Program-made: the position numbers and the translations under genes
Notes under the pieces: model-generated
The model's database searches: none
What the model saw: only the letters and a program-made list of their open reading frames with translations
Told to the model about the DNA's origin: nothing
DNA from: Bacteroidetes bacterium UKL13-3
Lineage (GTDB): Bacteria; Bacteroidota; Bacteroidia; UKL13-3
Assembly: GCA_001602415.1 (NCBI GenBank)
Contig: CP012155.1
Span: 1,550,001 to 1,614,000 of the forward strand
DNA length: 64,000 nucleotides
Direction: 5' to 3'
Part shown: one piece after another, positions 50,986 through 59,128 of the stretch
Position numbering within the stretch: the stretch's first letter is position 1
Layout: every line of letters begins with the position of its first letter

Positions 50986-51453
50986 TTAGCCGCAGATTAC
51001 GCTAATTTATTTATGTTTTTATTCAATACTAGTCTTTTATACACCAACGAGTCTTCACCAAAATTAATGAGCAACCCAAGTTTAAAGTTAGTTACAGCTA
51101 AATAATTAATTACTTGTCTGTAGTAACTTTGTATTGCGCTATCCTGAGCTTTAATTTCCAGAATGATTTTATTTTCTATCACAAAGTCTGCTATATAATA
51201 ATGCGGAAGAACCAGTCCCTTATATATAATTTCAAACTTCTTTTCTCTTTCAAATTTTATTTTCCTTTTCGTCAGTTCATGCTGGAGAGCATCCTTATAA
51301 ACTGCCTCTAGAAATCCTCTGCCCAATTCTTTGTGTACTTCCATCGAGGCTCCAATGATAGCATACGATTCGTCAGCATAAGGATACTCTATACTTTTGT
51401 TGGGGTTTAATTGGGGCATTTTATTTATTTTAATTTGTGTAATCTGCGGCTAA
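50986..51453. repeat. Inverted repeats enclosing the GxxExxY gene
   Basis: TTAGCCGCAGATTACGCTAATT (from 50986) is repeated inverted as AATTTGTGTAATCTGCGGCTAA (ending 51453), 20 of 22 matching. The GxxExxY stop codon lies inside the left arm and the nuoE stop overlaps the right arm. The 468-base unit between nuoF and nuoE looks like a small mobile unit. Confidence 0.75.
50997..51419 (-). CDS. GxxExxY family protein
   Basis: A 140-residue protein of the GxxExxY family, named after GRGFLEAVYKDAL (Gly-x-x-Glu-x-x-Tyr, residues about 35-40). The second conserved part, ADFVIENKIILEIKAQDSAI, has an Asp-x-Val and Glu-Ile-Lys pair as in PD-(D/E)XK nucleases. The final NFGEDSLVYKRLVL is also typical. 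Biochemical function is unproven. It is located within the nuo operon, between two complex I genes, enclosed by inverted repeats. No complex I role is likely. Confidence 0.85.
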   Translation of the reverse strand: MPQLNPNKSIEYPYADESYAIIGASMEVHKELGRGFLEAVYKDALQHELTKRKIKFEREKKFEIIYKGLVLPHYYIADFVIENKIILEIKAQDSAIQSYYRQVINYLAVTNFKLGLLINFGEDSLVYKRLVLNKNINKLA

Positions 51454-51992
51454 TAACCATCAATCACTACATCATCAAAATAGGTTTTACGTTTGTTCTC
51501 TTTTTTTAGGTTATCCAATAACGTATCAACTTTTTCAAGTGTTAAGTTTTCGTGGAATTGCGAGCCACACATTAACATAGGAGCTGTTCCGCAAGATCCC
51601 AAACATTCTACAGTTTTTAACGTAAACATCCCATCCGCAGATGTTTCACCTTCTGTAATACCTAACCGTTTTTCAATATGTTTTACCACATCTTCGGCAC
51701 CTCTAATCCAACAGCTACTTGTGCGGCATACTTCCAGCAAACATTTACCTACCGGTTTTAGGTTAAACATGGTGTAAAACGATGCCACTTCATAAACCTC
51801 AATAGGTTTGATGTTTAAGATAGAAGCAACATAATCCATTACTTCTGAGCTTAACCAACCGTCAAACTCCGCTTGTGCCACATGTAAAATAGGCAGCATC
51901 GCAGACTTGTGTTTACCTTCAGGATAACGAGCTATGATTGTTTGAACCGTAGCCATTGCTTCTGCGTTAAATGTTATTTCAGTATTACTCAT
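51450..51992 (-). CDS. nuoE: NADH-quinone oxidoreductase subunit E
   Basis: A 180-residue subunit with a thioredoxin-like [2Fe-2S] fold. The Cys ligands are visible in CRTSSCWIRGAEDVVKHIEKRLG (two), and CLGSCGTAPML (two). N-terminal ILHVAQAEFDGWLSSEVMDYVASILNIKPIEVYEVASFYTMFNLKPVGK is characteristic. It carries the N1a cluster beside the NADH site. Its stop overlaps the right arm of the repeat enclosing GxxExxY. Confidence 0.93.
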   Translation of the reverse strand: MSNTEITFNAEAMATVQTIIARYPEGKHKSAMLPILHVAQAEFDGWLSSEVMDYVASILNIKPIEVYEVASFYTMFNLKPVGKCLLEVCRTSSCWIRGAEDVVKHIEKRLGITEGETSADGMFTLKTVECLGSCGTAPMLMCGSQFHENLTLEKVDTLLDNLKKENKRKTYFDDVVIDGY

Positions 51993-52033
51993 GTATCAAT
52001 TCGTAATTCGTAAATCTCAATTGTAAATTTATT

Positions 52034-53269
52034 TTATGCGTCTAACTCACCGGCAATCACATTCATGCTACTCATAGTGAGAATTGCATCACTCAGCATT
52101 GAACCTTTTATCATTTCGGGGTATGCTTGGTAGTAAATGAAACATGGTCTGCGGAAGTGTAATCTGTAGGCTGATCGTCCACCATCGCTTACCAAGTAAA
52201 AACCTAACTCTCCATTTCCGCCTTCAACACTGTGGTATACTTCACCTTTAGGAACATCTGTTTCACCCATCACAATTTTGAAGTGCCAGATTAATGATTC
52301 CATGCTGGTATACACATCTTCTTTAGGCGGAAGATAAAACTCAGGAACTTCAGCAAAGTATTTTCCTTGTGGCATGTTATCCAGAGCTTGTTGGATAATT
52401 TTCATGCTTTCCCACATTTCCTCTTGGCGCACACGGAATCGGTCGTATGTATCACCACCGGTTCCAATGGGTATGGCAAATTCAAAATCTTGATACGAGC
52501 TGTATGGATTCATCACCCTTACATCGTAATCAACTCCTGCAGCACGTAAGTTTGGACCGGTAAAACCGTATGCTAATGCTCTTTCCCCACTAATGCCTCC
52601 AACATTTACCACACGATCCATAAAAATTCGGTTGCGTTCTAAAAGTGCGGTAAACTCATTTAATGCTTTAGGGAACTCGCGCAAAAATTCTTTAATCTTC
52701 TTGTAAACTTCATCACTAAAATCCCGCTCCAACCCACCTATACGACCGATATTTGTTGTTAAACGGGCACCGCAAATATGTTCGTAAATGTCGTAGATTT
52801 TTTCTCGCCATTGGAACATATAGGTAAAGCCGGTTAAGGCTCCGGTATCGGCACCAATGATGGTGTTGCAAATTATGTGATCGGCAATACGTGCTAGCTC
52901 CATAATGATAACGCGCATATACTGAGCACGCTTGGGAATATCGGCACCAATAAGTTTTTCAACCGTCATGTGCCATCCCATATTATTAATGGGAGACGAG
53001 CAATAGTTCATCCTATCAGTTAACGGTGTTACTTGATAAAAGGGGCGGTGTTCAGCTATTTTCTCGAAAGCTCTGTGAATGTATCCAATGGTTTGCTCCG
53101 CATCTTTAATGATTTCACCATCCATTTTTAAAACATTTTGGAAGATTCCATGCGTTGCTGGATGGGTAGGACCGAGGTTGAGGATGTTATAATCCTCTTC
53201 GGTACTTTTATTAGCTAGCGTTGAGTGGTGCTCGGCAAGTTCGTTTTTTATTTCGGTGATGTTGCTCAT
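52034..53269 (-). CDS. nuoD: NADH-quinone oxidoreductase subunit D
   Basis: A 411-residue subunit, related to the large subunit of NiFe hydrogenases without its metal ligands. [20 protein letters not shown] contains the quinone-binding His, [44 protein letters not shown] follows, and GESVxxVxGG-like [31 protein letters not shown] ends the body. It lies between nuoC and nuoE, separate from nuoC. Confidence 0.94.
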   Translation of the reverse strand: MSNITEIKNELAEHHSTLANKSTEEDYNILNLGPTHPATHGIFQNVLKMDGEIIKDAEQTIGYIHRAFEKIAEHRPFYQVTPLTDRMNYCSSPINNMGWHMTVEKLIGADIPKRAQYMRVIIMELARIADHIICNTIIGADTGALTGFTYMFQWREKIYDIYEHICGARLTTNIGRIGGLERDFSDEVYKKIKEFLREFPKALNEFTALLERNRIFMDRVVNVGGISGERALAYGFTGPNLRAAGVDYDVRVMNPYSSYQDFEFAIPIGTGGDTYDRFRVRQEEMWESMKIIQQALDNMPQGKYFAEVPEFYLPPKEDVYTSMESLIWHFKIVMGETDVPKGEVYHSVEGGNGELGFYLVSDGGRSAYRLHFRRPCFIYYQAYPEMIKGSMLSDAILTMSSMNVIAGELDA

Positions 53270-53280
53270 TACTCTATATC

Positions 53281-53787
53281 TTATCGTCCAAAATATTGAT
53301 CTTCTTTGTCAGTACGTGTTCCATCTTCCAACGGAAACTCTTTGCGCATTGGGAAATAATCCATTTCATCAACGTTTAAAATACGTTTTAAATTAGGATG
53401 TCCTTCAAACACAATTCCGTAAAAATCAAAAGTTTCGCGTTCTTGCCAATTGGCTGCCGGAAAAATTTCACTGATACTTGCTATGCTTGGATTTTTGGCA
53501 GGCATAAAACACTTGATGCGTAACCGTAAATTGTTGGTTAAGCTGTGTAAATGGTATACCACACCAAGTTCAGCACCTTTTGCATCAGGGAAATGGATAC
53601 CGCAAACATCTGTTAAAAACTGAAATTTGAATTCAGGATCGTTGTACAACCACTGAATAACTTCGGTAATTTTATCTTTATGCAAAACAATTGTTGCCAG
53701 TTCATAGGGAGTAGATTCATTGTAAATAAACTCTCCAAACTGTGTACGCAGCCTGCTTAATAAATGTTCGTTTGTAATTTCGCTCAT
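53281..53787 (-). CDS. nuoC: NADH-quinone oxidoreductase subunit C
   Basis: A 168-residue subunit. The family core FKFQFLTDVCGIHFPD, YHLHSLTNNLRLRIKCFM and PAANWQERETFDFYGIVFEGHPNLKRILNVDEMDYFPMRKEFPL is visible. It stabilises the D-B interface in the peripheral arm. It is separated by 3 bases from nuoB. Confidence 0.93.
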   Translation of the reverse strand: MSEITNEHLLSRLRTQFGEFIYNESTPYELATIVLHKDKITEVIQWLYNDPEFKFQFLTDVCGIHFPDAKGAELGVVYHLHSLTNNLRLRIKCFMPAKNPSIASISEIFPAANWQERETFDFYGIVFEGHPNLKRILNVDEMDYFPMRKEFPLEDGTRTDKEDQYFGR

Positions 53788-53790
53788 GAT

Positions 53791-54336
53791 TTAGTCAATT
53801 CCGTATGAGGCCAATAATGCTTTATATTCTGGAGAGTTTCTTCTAGTGGTTGATTCGTGTTTGGCTAATTCCTGCACTTTCATCACTCCATCAATAATTT
53901 GCTCGGGGCGAGGCGGACAGCCTGGAACATATACATCAACAGGAATAATTTTATCAATTCCCTGTAGTACCGAATAGGTGTCGAATATACCACCACTGCT
54001 AGCACAAGCTCCAATGGCAATTACCCAACGAGGTTCGGCCATTTGCAAATAAACTTGCTTTAATACAGGCCCCATTTTTTTTGCAATGGTTCCTGCAACT
54101 AGCAACACATCAGCCTGGCGAGGAGAGAAGCTAATCCGCTCTGAACCAAAACGTGCTAAATCATAGTTGGATCCCATGGTTGCCATAAACTCAATTCCGC
54201 AACATGAAGTAGCAAATGGGAGTGGCCACAATGAATTGGCCCTTGCAAGCCCCACCATTTTATCGATGGATGTTGCAAAAAATCCTGGTCCTTCAATTCC
54301 GGCAGGTGCTTGTACTATATTTATTTCAGTTGACAT
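53791..54336 (-). CDS. nuoB: NADH-quinone oxidoreductase subunit B
   Basis: A 181-residue subunit holding the terminal [4Fe-4S] cluster N2. The tandem Cys pair is in ATSCCGIEFMAT, further ligands are in IGACASSGGIFDTYSV and VPGCPPRPEQIIDGVM. It passes electrons to quinone. Frame and length are normal. Confidence 0.95.
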   Translation of the reverse strand: MSTEINIVQAPAGIEGPGFFATSIDKMVGLARANSLWPLPFATSCCGIEFMATMGSNYDLARFGSERISFSPRQADVLLVAGTIAKKMGPVLKQVYLQMAEPRWVIAIGACASSGGIFDTYSVLQGIDKIIPVDVYVPGCPPRPEQIIDGVMKVQELAKHESTTRRNSPEYKALLASYGID

Positions 54337-54464
54337 ACCCTAATTAAATTCAAATATTAAATTTCGAAACTCGGGCTTCGACTTCCTCCCTTATTGCCAC
54401 TTCACGCTCAGCCTTCTTCATTTCCCTAAATCACAATTCTCAAATCGTAATTCTCACGTTGTTC

Positions 54465-54827
54465 TTACTCCCACTTCAGGGCACCTTTTTTGATGATATA
54501 AGCAAAACCTAGAAGCAATGTTGATGCGAATAATAACATTTCAACAAAGCCAAAAGTACCTAGTTGCTTAAAATTAACTGCCCATGGATACATGAAAATA
54601 ACTTCCACATCGAACATTACGAATAATATGGCCGTTAAAAAGTATTTAATAGAGAATGGAAGACGAGCATTTCCTTGACTGTCGATACCGCACTCGAAGT
54701 TGTCGAGTTTTTTTGCGCTTTTTCGCTTAGGACCAACAATATGCGTAACAATCATTGTTGTAACAATGAATCCTACAGCCACTAAAAACTGGATAAAAAT
54801 AGCAATATAATCTATAGGAGTCGACAT
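54465..54827 (-). CDS. nuoA: NADH-quinone oxidoreductase subunit A
   Basis: A 120-residue membrane subunit, first gene of the operon. KLDNFECGIDSQGNARLPFSIKYFLTAILFVMFDVEVIFMYPWAVNF is the conserved loop and helices of subunit A, with the marker Cys of the quinone chamber. A well-matched promoter lies at 54853-54881, about 20 bases upstream of the likely transcription start, so transcription of nuoA-N starts here. Confidence 0.94.
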   Translation of the reverse strand: MSTPIDYIAIFIQFLVAVGFIVTTMIVTHIVGPKRKSAKKLDNFECGIDSQGNARLPFSIKYFLTAILFVMFDVEVIFMYPWAVNFKQLGTFGFVEMLLFASTLLLGFAYIIKKGALKWE

Positions 54828-54852
54828 AGAGATTATGGTTTTTTGTAAGCGG

Positions 54853-54881
54853 CAAACTTACATAATTAATTGATTTTGCAA
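54853..54881 (-). promoter_or_regulatory. Promoter of the nuo operon
   Basis: Read on the minus strand, TTG (54879-54881) and TAAGTTTG (54853-54860) are 18 bases apart, fitting the Bacteroidota TTG / TAnnTTTG consensus. The -7 box ends about 25 bases upstream of the nuoA ATG. Confidence 0.75.
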
Positions 54882-54910
54882 TACGATTTTACCAACAAAA
54901 CAAAGTTGAA

Positions 54911-55153
54911 TTAGTTGATAGAATTACGAACCCGCTGGGTGAATTCTCTGAGCGCAACACTCACTTCTTTTTGTTCGGTTTCAACTCGGGTTAGGATATC
55001 AATTGCACCCAACACATGGGTAAACTGTTCACCCTCATCATCTCCCTCAACTTCAATTTGTAAGGGTTCACCTGATTCTAATAACGTTTCAGCTTTTTTT
55101 AAATCGGAAAGTGCGTAGTGTTCTAATAATTTTTTGATGGCAGCTATTTTCAT
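54911..55153 (-). CDS. DUF6952-like small acidic protein
   Basis: An 80-residue protein: MKIAAIKKLLEHYALSDLKKAETLLESGEPLQIEVEGDDEGEQFTHVLGAIDI. It matches the small DUF6952 family of Bacteroidota in sequence and gene context; function unknown. Its start overlaps the stop of the thioredoxin gene by one base, so the two are co-translated. Confidence 0.72.
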   Translation of the reverse strand: MKIAAIKKLLEHYALSDLKKAETLLESGEPLQIEVEGDDEGEQFTHVLGAIDILTRVETEQKEVSVALREFTQRVRNSIN

Positions 55154-55467
55154 TACAGCAGTTTTTTAATAAGATTCTCAACACCTTCTTCTTTAGCAGT
55201 AGTATCGGCAGCTACCAATTGTCCATTTTTAAAAACGGCAAAAAACGGTAGGTTACTCACTCCGGCAACTTTGCGGGCTTCGGGGTTTTCTTCCGCATTC
55301 ACATCCAAAAAAGTAACATTTGAAAACTCTTCTTTGTCGCTCATTTTCTTAAATTTAGGTGAGAATAAACGGCATGTTCCACACCAATTGGCAAAATATT
55401 TTACCACAACATTTTCATTTTGTTGAATGAGCGAATTGAAATCTGTATCGGTACTTAAGGTTACCAT
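55153..55467 (-). CDS. Thioredoxin family protein
   Basis: A 104-residue thioredoxin fold. Active site is Trp28-Cys29-Gly30-Thr31-Cys32 (NWCGTCRLF), with a later cis-Pro segment (SNLPFFAVFKNG). No signal peptide, so cytoplasmic. Reducing partner and target are unknown. The WCGTC middle pair (Gly-Thr) differs from the classical WCGPC. It is co-transcribed with the DUF6952 gene. Confidence 0.85.
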   Translation of the reverse strand: MVTLSTDTDFNSLIQQNENVVVKYFANWCGTCRLFSPKFKKMSDKEEFSNVTFLDVNAEENPEARKVAGVSNLPFFAVFKNGQLVAADTTAKEEGVENLIKKLL

Positions 55468-55520
55468 ATCTTTTGTAATTATAACTTTAGAACAGCGAAG
55501 CTAACACAAATGTTTAGCAC

Positions 55521-55556
55521 AAAAAAAAGACAGAGCGTAGGCCCTGTCTTTTTTTT
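55521..55556 (-). terminator. Terminator between the DUF6588 and thioredoxin genes
   Basis: AAGACAGagc...ggcCCTGTCTTT forms a near perfect hairpin with an A run before and a T run after (55521-55556). It follows the minus-strand DUF6588 gene, whose stop is at 55576, and could work in both directions. Confidence 0.75.
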
Positions 55557-55575
55557 GTAAATTAGATAGTAACGA

Positions 55576-56760
55576 TTACAACTTAAATGGGACGATTGAT
55601 TGAAGGTTTAAACCCACACCAACCGAAGCTACGTTATAGTTTGCAAAAGTGTAATCACCGTGAATGGTAATTACTGCTAGTTTTATTCTAACTCCAAGAG
55701 TGGTTCTGAATCCGCTATTTTTTTCTTCAATTGAAACCGGGTCGCTTATTGTCTTTACAACCATTGGGTGAGAGTTTTGATTGTTTGCATTGTAATTAGG
55801 GTTTACAATGCCTGTGTTAGGATCCTTGTAATATCCTTTTGTAGGGTCAAATGTCGGGTTAACATCTGCAATAGCATAATCTCCCGACATTTTAAGAGTT
55901 GAATTTGATGTTTGATATCCCACGCCTAAATAAGGAGTTATTGGTCCTAGTTTTTTTGAAATCAACAAGTTGGTTGTCCAACCGCTAGAGTTTAACTCAA
56001 GCTTTTGAGTTGATGCGTAGTCTGCCGTAGGATTTGGGTTGTAAGTAACGCTATCGGATCCTGGATTTTGTAAAGCATCCATTTTGAAAGAAGATTTTAC
56101 GGAGGTATACCCAAACATCACAGACATGTCAAAAGGCATTGTTTTTACTCCTGGAATCCATTGTTTGATATCGTGTTTCAAAGCAAACCCAAACAATCCA
56201 ACAGTTGCAGGTCCCATAGTTATTGTCGGGAAAAATCTAACGGCAACCTCTGTCCCGAAACCTACACCAACATTAAATTGTATTGTGGGTACAGGGATGA
56301 AGTGAGCTCCAATTCCTTGAGGAAGATTGAATCTTGAAATCATTGTATCTTGGTTTGTTGCAGGTGATTTAGCAAAAATACCAACTTCGGGGCCTTCTTT
56401 ATCCTTTCCGAAAAAAGTTGGAGAAACGGTATTAGGGCCTGTTGGTCTGATTTTTTGTAACCCTAGCTGGCTTACGTCATATGTTTGATCGGAACTTGGT
56501 GCAAATGGTGTGTTTGCGCTAATTGTGATGTCGAATCCTCCAATTCCATGTGGCTTAGCCGTGTTGAACCAGCCGCCATTTAATCCTGCGCCAAAAGATT
56601 TTAATAAAGGAGATAGATATGCATTTCCAAGTTTGTTGGCATCATCTACACCGCCTTTTACAATACTTGCGGCATCATCCTGCGCCATAGATTGCAATGT
56701 AAAAGTTGACAACACTGCTGCTAAAGCCAGTTGTCTAATTGTTTTGTAAGTATTTCTCAT
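55576..56760 (-). CDS. DUF6588-family outer-membrane protein
   Basis: About 394 residues from ATG 56760, with a signal peptide (MRNTYKTIRQLALAAVLSTFTLQSMAQ). Mature sequence begins DDAASIVKGGVDDANKLGNAYLSPLLKSFGAGLNGGWFNTA and continues with barrel-like segments, e.g. IQFNVGVGFGTEVAVRFFPTIT, VGLFGFALKHDI, FDMSVMFGYTSVKSSF. This matches DUF6588, a Bacteroidota outer-membrane family of unknown function. The earlier in-frame start at 56817 is the -33 element of the promoter, so it is rejected. Confidence 0.78.
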   Translation of the reverse strand: MRNTYKTIRQLALAAVLSTFTLQSMAQDDAASIVKGGVDDANKLGNAYLSPLLKSFGAGLNGGWFNTAKPHGIGGFDITISANTPFAPSSDQTYDVSQLGLQKIRPTGPNTVSPTFFGKDKEGPEVGIFAKSPATNQDTMISRFNLPQGIGAHFIPVPTIQFNVGVGFGTEVAVRFFPTITMGPATVGLFGFALKHDIKQWIPGVKTMPFDMSVMFGYTSVKSSFKMDALQNPGSDSVTYNPNPTADYASTQKLELNSSGWTTNLLISKKLGPITPYLGVGYQTSNSTLKMSGDYAIADVNPTFDPTKGYYKDPNTGIVNPNYNANNQNSHPMVVKTISDPVSIEEKNSGFRTTLGVRIKLAVITIHGDYTFANYNVASVGVGLNLQSIVPFKL

Positions 56761-56787
56761 AGGTATTGGTTTGAGTTGTTTCTCGCT

Positions 56788-56817
56788 CAAAAATAGGAGT
56801 AGTATTATCAATTGCAA
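56788..56817 (-). promoter_or_regulatory. Promoter of the DUF6588 gene
   Basis: On the minus strand TTG (56815-56817) and TATTTTTG (56788-56795) stand 19 bases apart. The leader to ATG 56760 is about 20 bases. Confidence 0.75.
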
Positions 56818-56955
56818 GCGTTAAAATTGAAAATACGTAGAGTGTCGTATTGCGAAAAATTAACAACACATTGATTATGTAGATAAGCATCATAACTCGT
56901 TCGTTGGTATATAGAAGTCATTCATTCGTATATACTATGTTTGTAAAACTAAATT

Positions 56956-57951
56956 TTGCCTTATTCTGTGTTTATAAGTATTCTAAAAAACAAGCATTTT
57001 CAGTTTGTACTACTCGTTTTGGTGGGCAGTTACTTTATTTATTTGTCTGTTCGAAACATCCAACTTGCCGATTTGTGGCTACAAATTCAAAGTGGGAATT
57101 ATTGGATTGCACTACCTATTATGTGTATTTCAATGGTTGGTTATTATTTTAGATCATTGCGCTGGAAACTTATTTTGCAAAATATGGATGAGCAAAATAC
57201 CAATCTTAAAAGTTTGTACGCCTCATTAAGCATGGGATATGCAGTAAATTTTGCTACACCAAGGTTGGGCGAAATTACCAGGTGTTTTGTGCTAAACAAA
57301 TCAGCAAAAACTCCCATTGAAAAGACCATTATAAGTGTATTTATTGAGAGGGTTGTTGATGTTATTTGTTTGGCAACAATTGTTGGTATAGCCTCATGGT
57401 TGAGTATTGGTGTACTCGATACTTTTGTCACTCAACAAATATTTATTCCTTTACAAGAAGCGTTCCTCCATAAACCTTGGTTTGTATTGTTGCCTGTCCT
57501 TTTTATACTATTCATTATTGGATATTGGTTGTACAAAAAACTCGATTCACACGCCAAATTTAAATTATGGATAAATCAGTTGTTTCAATGCATCTCAAGT
57601 GTGCTATTAATGAAACAAAAGATGTTGTTTTTGCTTTATACCTTATGTATTTGGTTGTGTTATTTTTTCATGACCTTTTTATGGTTTGATGTGTTTACCG
57701 AAACTTCTCATTTAGGTTTGCGTGAGGCTTTCATCATTATGGCTGTGGGGAGTGTGGGCAGATCTGTTCCTGTGCAAGGTGGAGGTATGGGGGCTTATCA
57801 TTTTTTGGTGAGCAACGTATTTGGATTATTGGGCATCTCTTCACTGTTGGGCAATGCCTTGGCTTTTGTTATTCATGGTACACAAATGATTTTAACGGTC
57901 TTTTTGGGTATTATTGCTTGGGTTTGGTTGTTAATGAATACTGAAAAATGA
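56956..57951 (+). CDS. Lysylphosphatidylglycerol synthase transmembrane-domain (flippase-like) protein
   Basis: A 331-residue integral membrane protein of the LPG_synthase_TM (UPF0104) family. Eight or so helices run through it. Conserved parts are GYYFRSLRWKLIL, LYASLSMGYAVNFATPRLGEITRCFVL, VFIERVVDVICLA, and the late GSVGRSVPVQGGGMGAYHFLVSNVFGL. No synthase domain is attached, as in many lipid or polyprenol flippase-like proteins, so its substrate is unknown. The start is a TTG at 56956; a GTG at 56968 is possible. It overlaps the next gene by four bases. Confidence 0.78.
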   Translation: MPYSVFISILKNKHFQFVLLVLVGSYFIYLSVRNIQLADLWLQIQSGNYWIALPIMCISMVGYYFRSLRWKLILQNMDEQNTNLKSLYASLSMGYAVNFATPRLGEITRCFVLNKSAKTPIEKTIISVFIERVVDVICLATIVGIASWLSIGVLDTFVTQQIFIPLQEAFLHKPWFVLLPVLFILFIIGYWLYKKLDSHAKFKLWINQLFQCISSVLLMKQKMLFLLYTLCIWLCYFFMTFLWFDVFTETSHLGLREAFIIMAVGSVGRSVPVQGGGMGAYHFLVSNVFGLLGISSLLGNALAFVIHGTQMILTVFLGIIAWVWLLMNTEK

Positions 57952-59123
57952 AAAAAATAATAGGATATACAGCAGTAGTTTTTGCTTTTTGCTCAACGGC
58001 ATTTGCGCAAGTTACCAAGGTTGGAAATGATACACTGTTAGATGTTGCAGGCTGGAACATCGAATGGTTTGGCGATCTTACCAATGGACCTTCCGATGAA
58101 GCCTTACAGTTTAACAACGTAAAATCAGTCTTAAAAAATACTGATATAGATATTTGGGGGTTGGCTGAAGTTTCCAATCCAACCTTATTCGCGTCTTTGC
58201 TTACAGATTTAACTGTTTATGATTTCGTATTATCTAACTTTTCTCAAACCCAAAAAACAGGTTTGATTTGGAAAAAGAGCAAGTTTGATTTGGTAAGTTC
58301 AGCAAGTGTGTTAACCGAATATAGTTACGATTTTGCCAGCCGTGCACCGCTAGAGGTTGCTTTAAAAAGTAAAGACAATATTATTACTGATACACTCTAT
58401 TTTTACGTGCTACACTTTAAAGCAAATACCGGCTCGCAAACAGAAAAAGTAACATCCTATAACAGACGAAAAAATGCTGCAGGTTACTTAAAAACCTATT
58501 TAGACGCTAACCGCAAATACAAAAAAGTGATTGTGTTGGGCGATTGGAATGATGACTTAGACGAATCCATTGTGTACGAAAATGGTGCGTATTTAACGTC
58601 TCCTTTTTCGAATTTCTTAACTGATTCGGCAAGATATTTTTTTACCAGTTTACAGCTTACCAAAACGGGGCAGCAATCGACCGCCAGCTACCCAAATATG
58701 ATTGATCACCAGATGATTTCGGCATACATGCGAGATTCATTTTATGTAGCAAACTCGTCAAGAGTGATGACACAAACCGCTGCACAAATTTCCAATTATA
58801 GAAACAATACCAGTGATCATTACCCAGTTTTGGGACGTTTTAACATGAAACGTTACTTCAAAGCTGAACCTCCTAACACCGGAGTTGATGAATGGAACGT
58901 TTTTGATGATGTATTAGTTTATCCCAATCCCGCGAGCCAGTATTTAATGGTTGACACTAAGCAATTTATTAAACAATTGGTATTAACCGATGCTTTAGGA
59001 AACCGTTTGATTACATCCTACGAAACCCATATAGACATTTCGGGTATTGCAAATGGATTATACTTTTTAACAATTGTTGGTGATGAAGGCAAAGCGGTTA
59101 AAAAGGTATTTATTGAGCATTAA
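57948..59123 (+). CDS. Secreted endonuclease/exonuclease/phosphatase-fold protein with T9SS type A sorting domain
   Basis: A 391-residue protein. Signal peptide residues 1-20 (MKKIIGYTAVVFAFCSTAFA), then the EEP fold at 30-305: AGWNIEWFGDL, IDIWGLAEVSNP with the metal-binding Glu, VLGDWNDDLDES with catalytic Asp-Asn, and TSDHYPVLGRF with the final Asp-His. The last 80 residues are a type A T9SS sorting domain (VYPNPASQYLMVD ... GLYFLTIVGDEGKAVKKVF). It is therefore exported to the surface or medium and may act as an extracellular DNase or phosphatase (inference). It ends 5 bases from the convergent adhesin gene. Confidence 0.85.
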   Translation: MKKIIGYTAVVFAFCSTAFAQVTKVGNDTLLDVAGWNIEWFGDLTNGPSDEALQFNNVKSVLKNTDIDIWGLAEVSNPTLFASLLTDLTVYDFVLSNFSQTQKTGLIWKKSKFDLVSSASVLTEYSYDFASRAPLEVALKSKDNIITDTLYFYVLHFKANTGSQTEKVTSYNRRKNAAGYLKTYLDANRKYKKVIVLGDWNDDLDESIVYENGAYLTSPFSNFLTDSARYFFTSLQLTKTGQQSTASYPNMIDHQMISAYMRDSFYVANSSRVMTQTAAQISNYRNNTSDHYPVLGRFNMKRYFKAEPPNTGVDEWNVFDDVLVYPNPASQYLMVDTKQFIKQLVLTDALGNRLITSYETHIDISGIANGLYFLTIVGDEGKAVKKVFIEH

Positions 59124-59128
59124 CCTGG

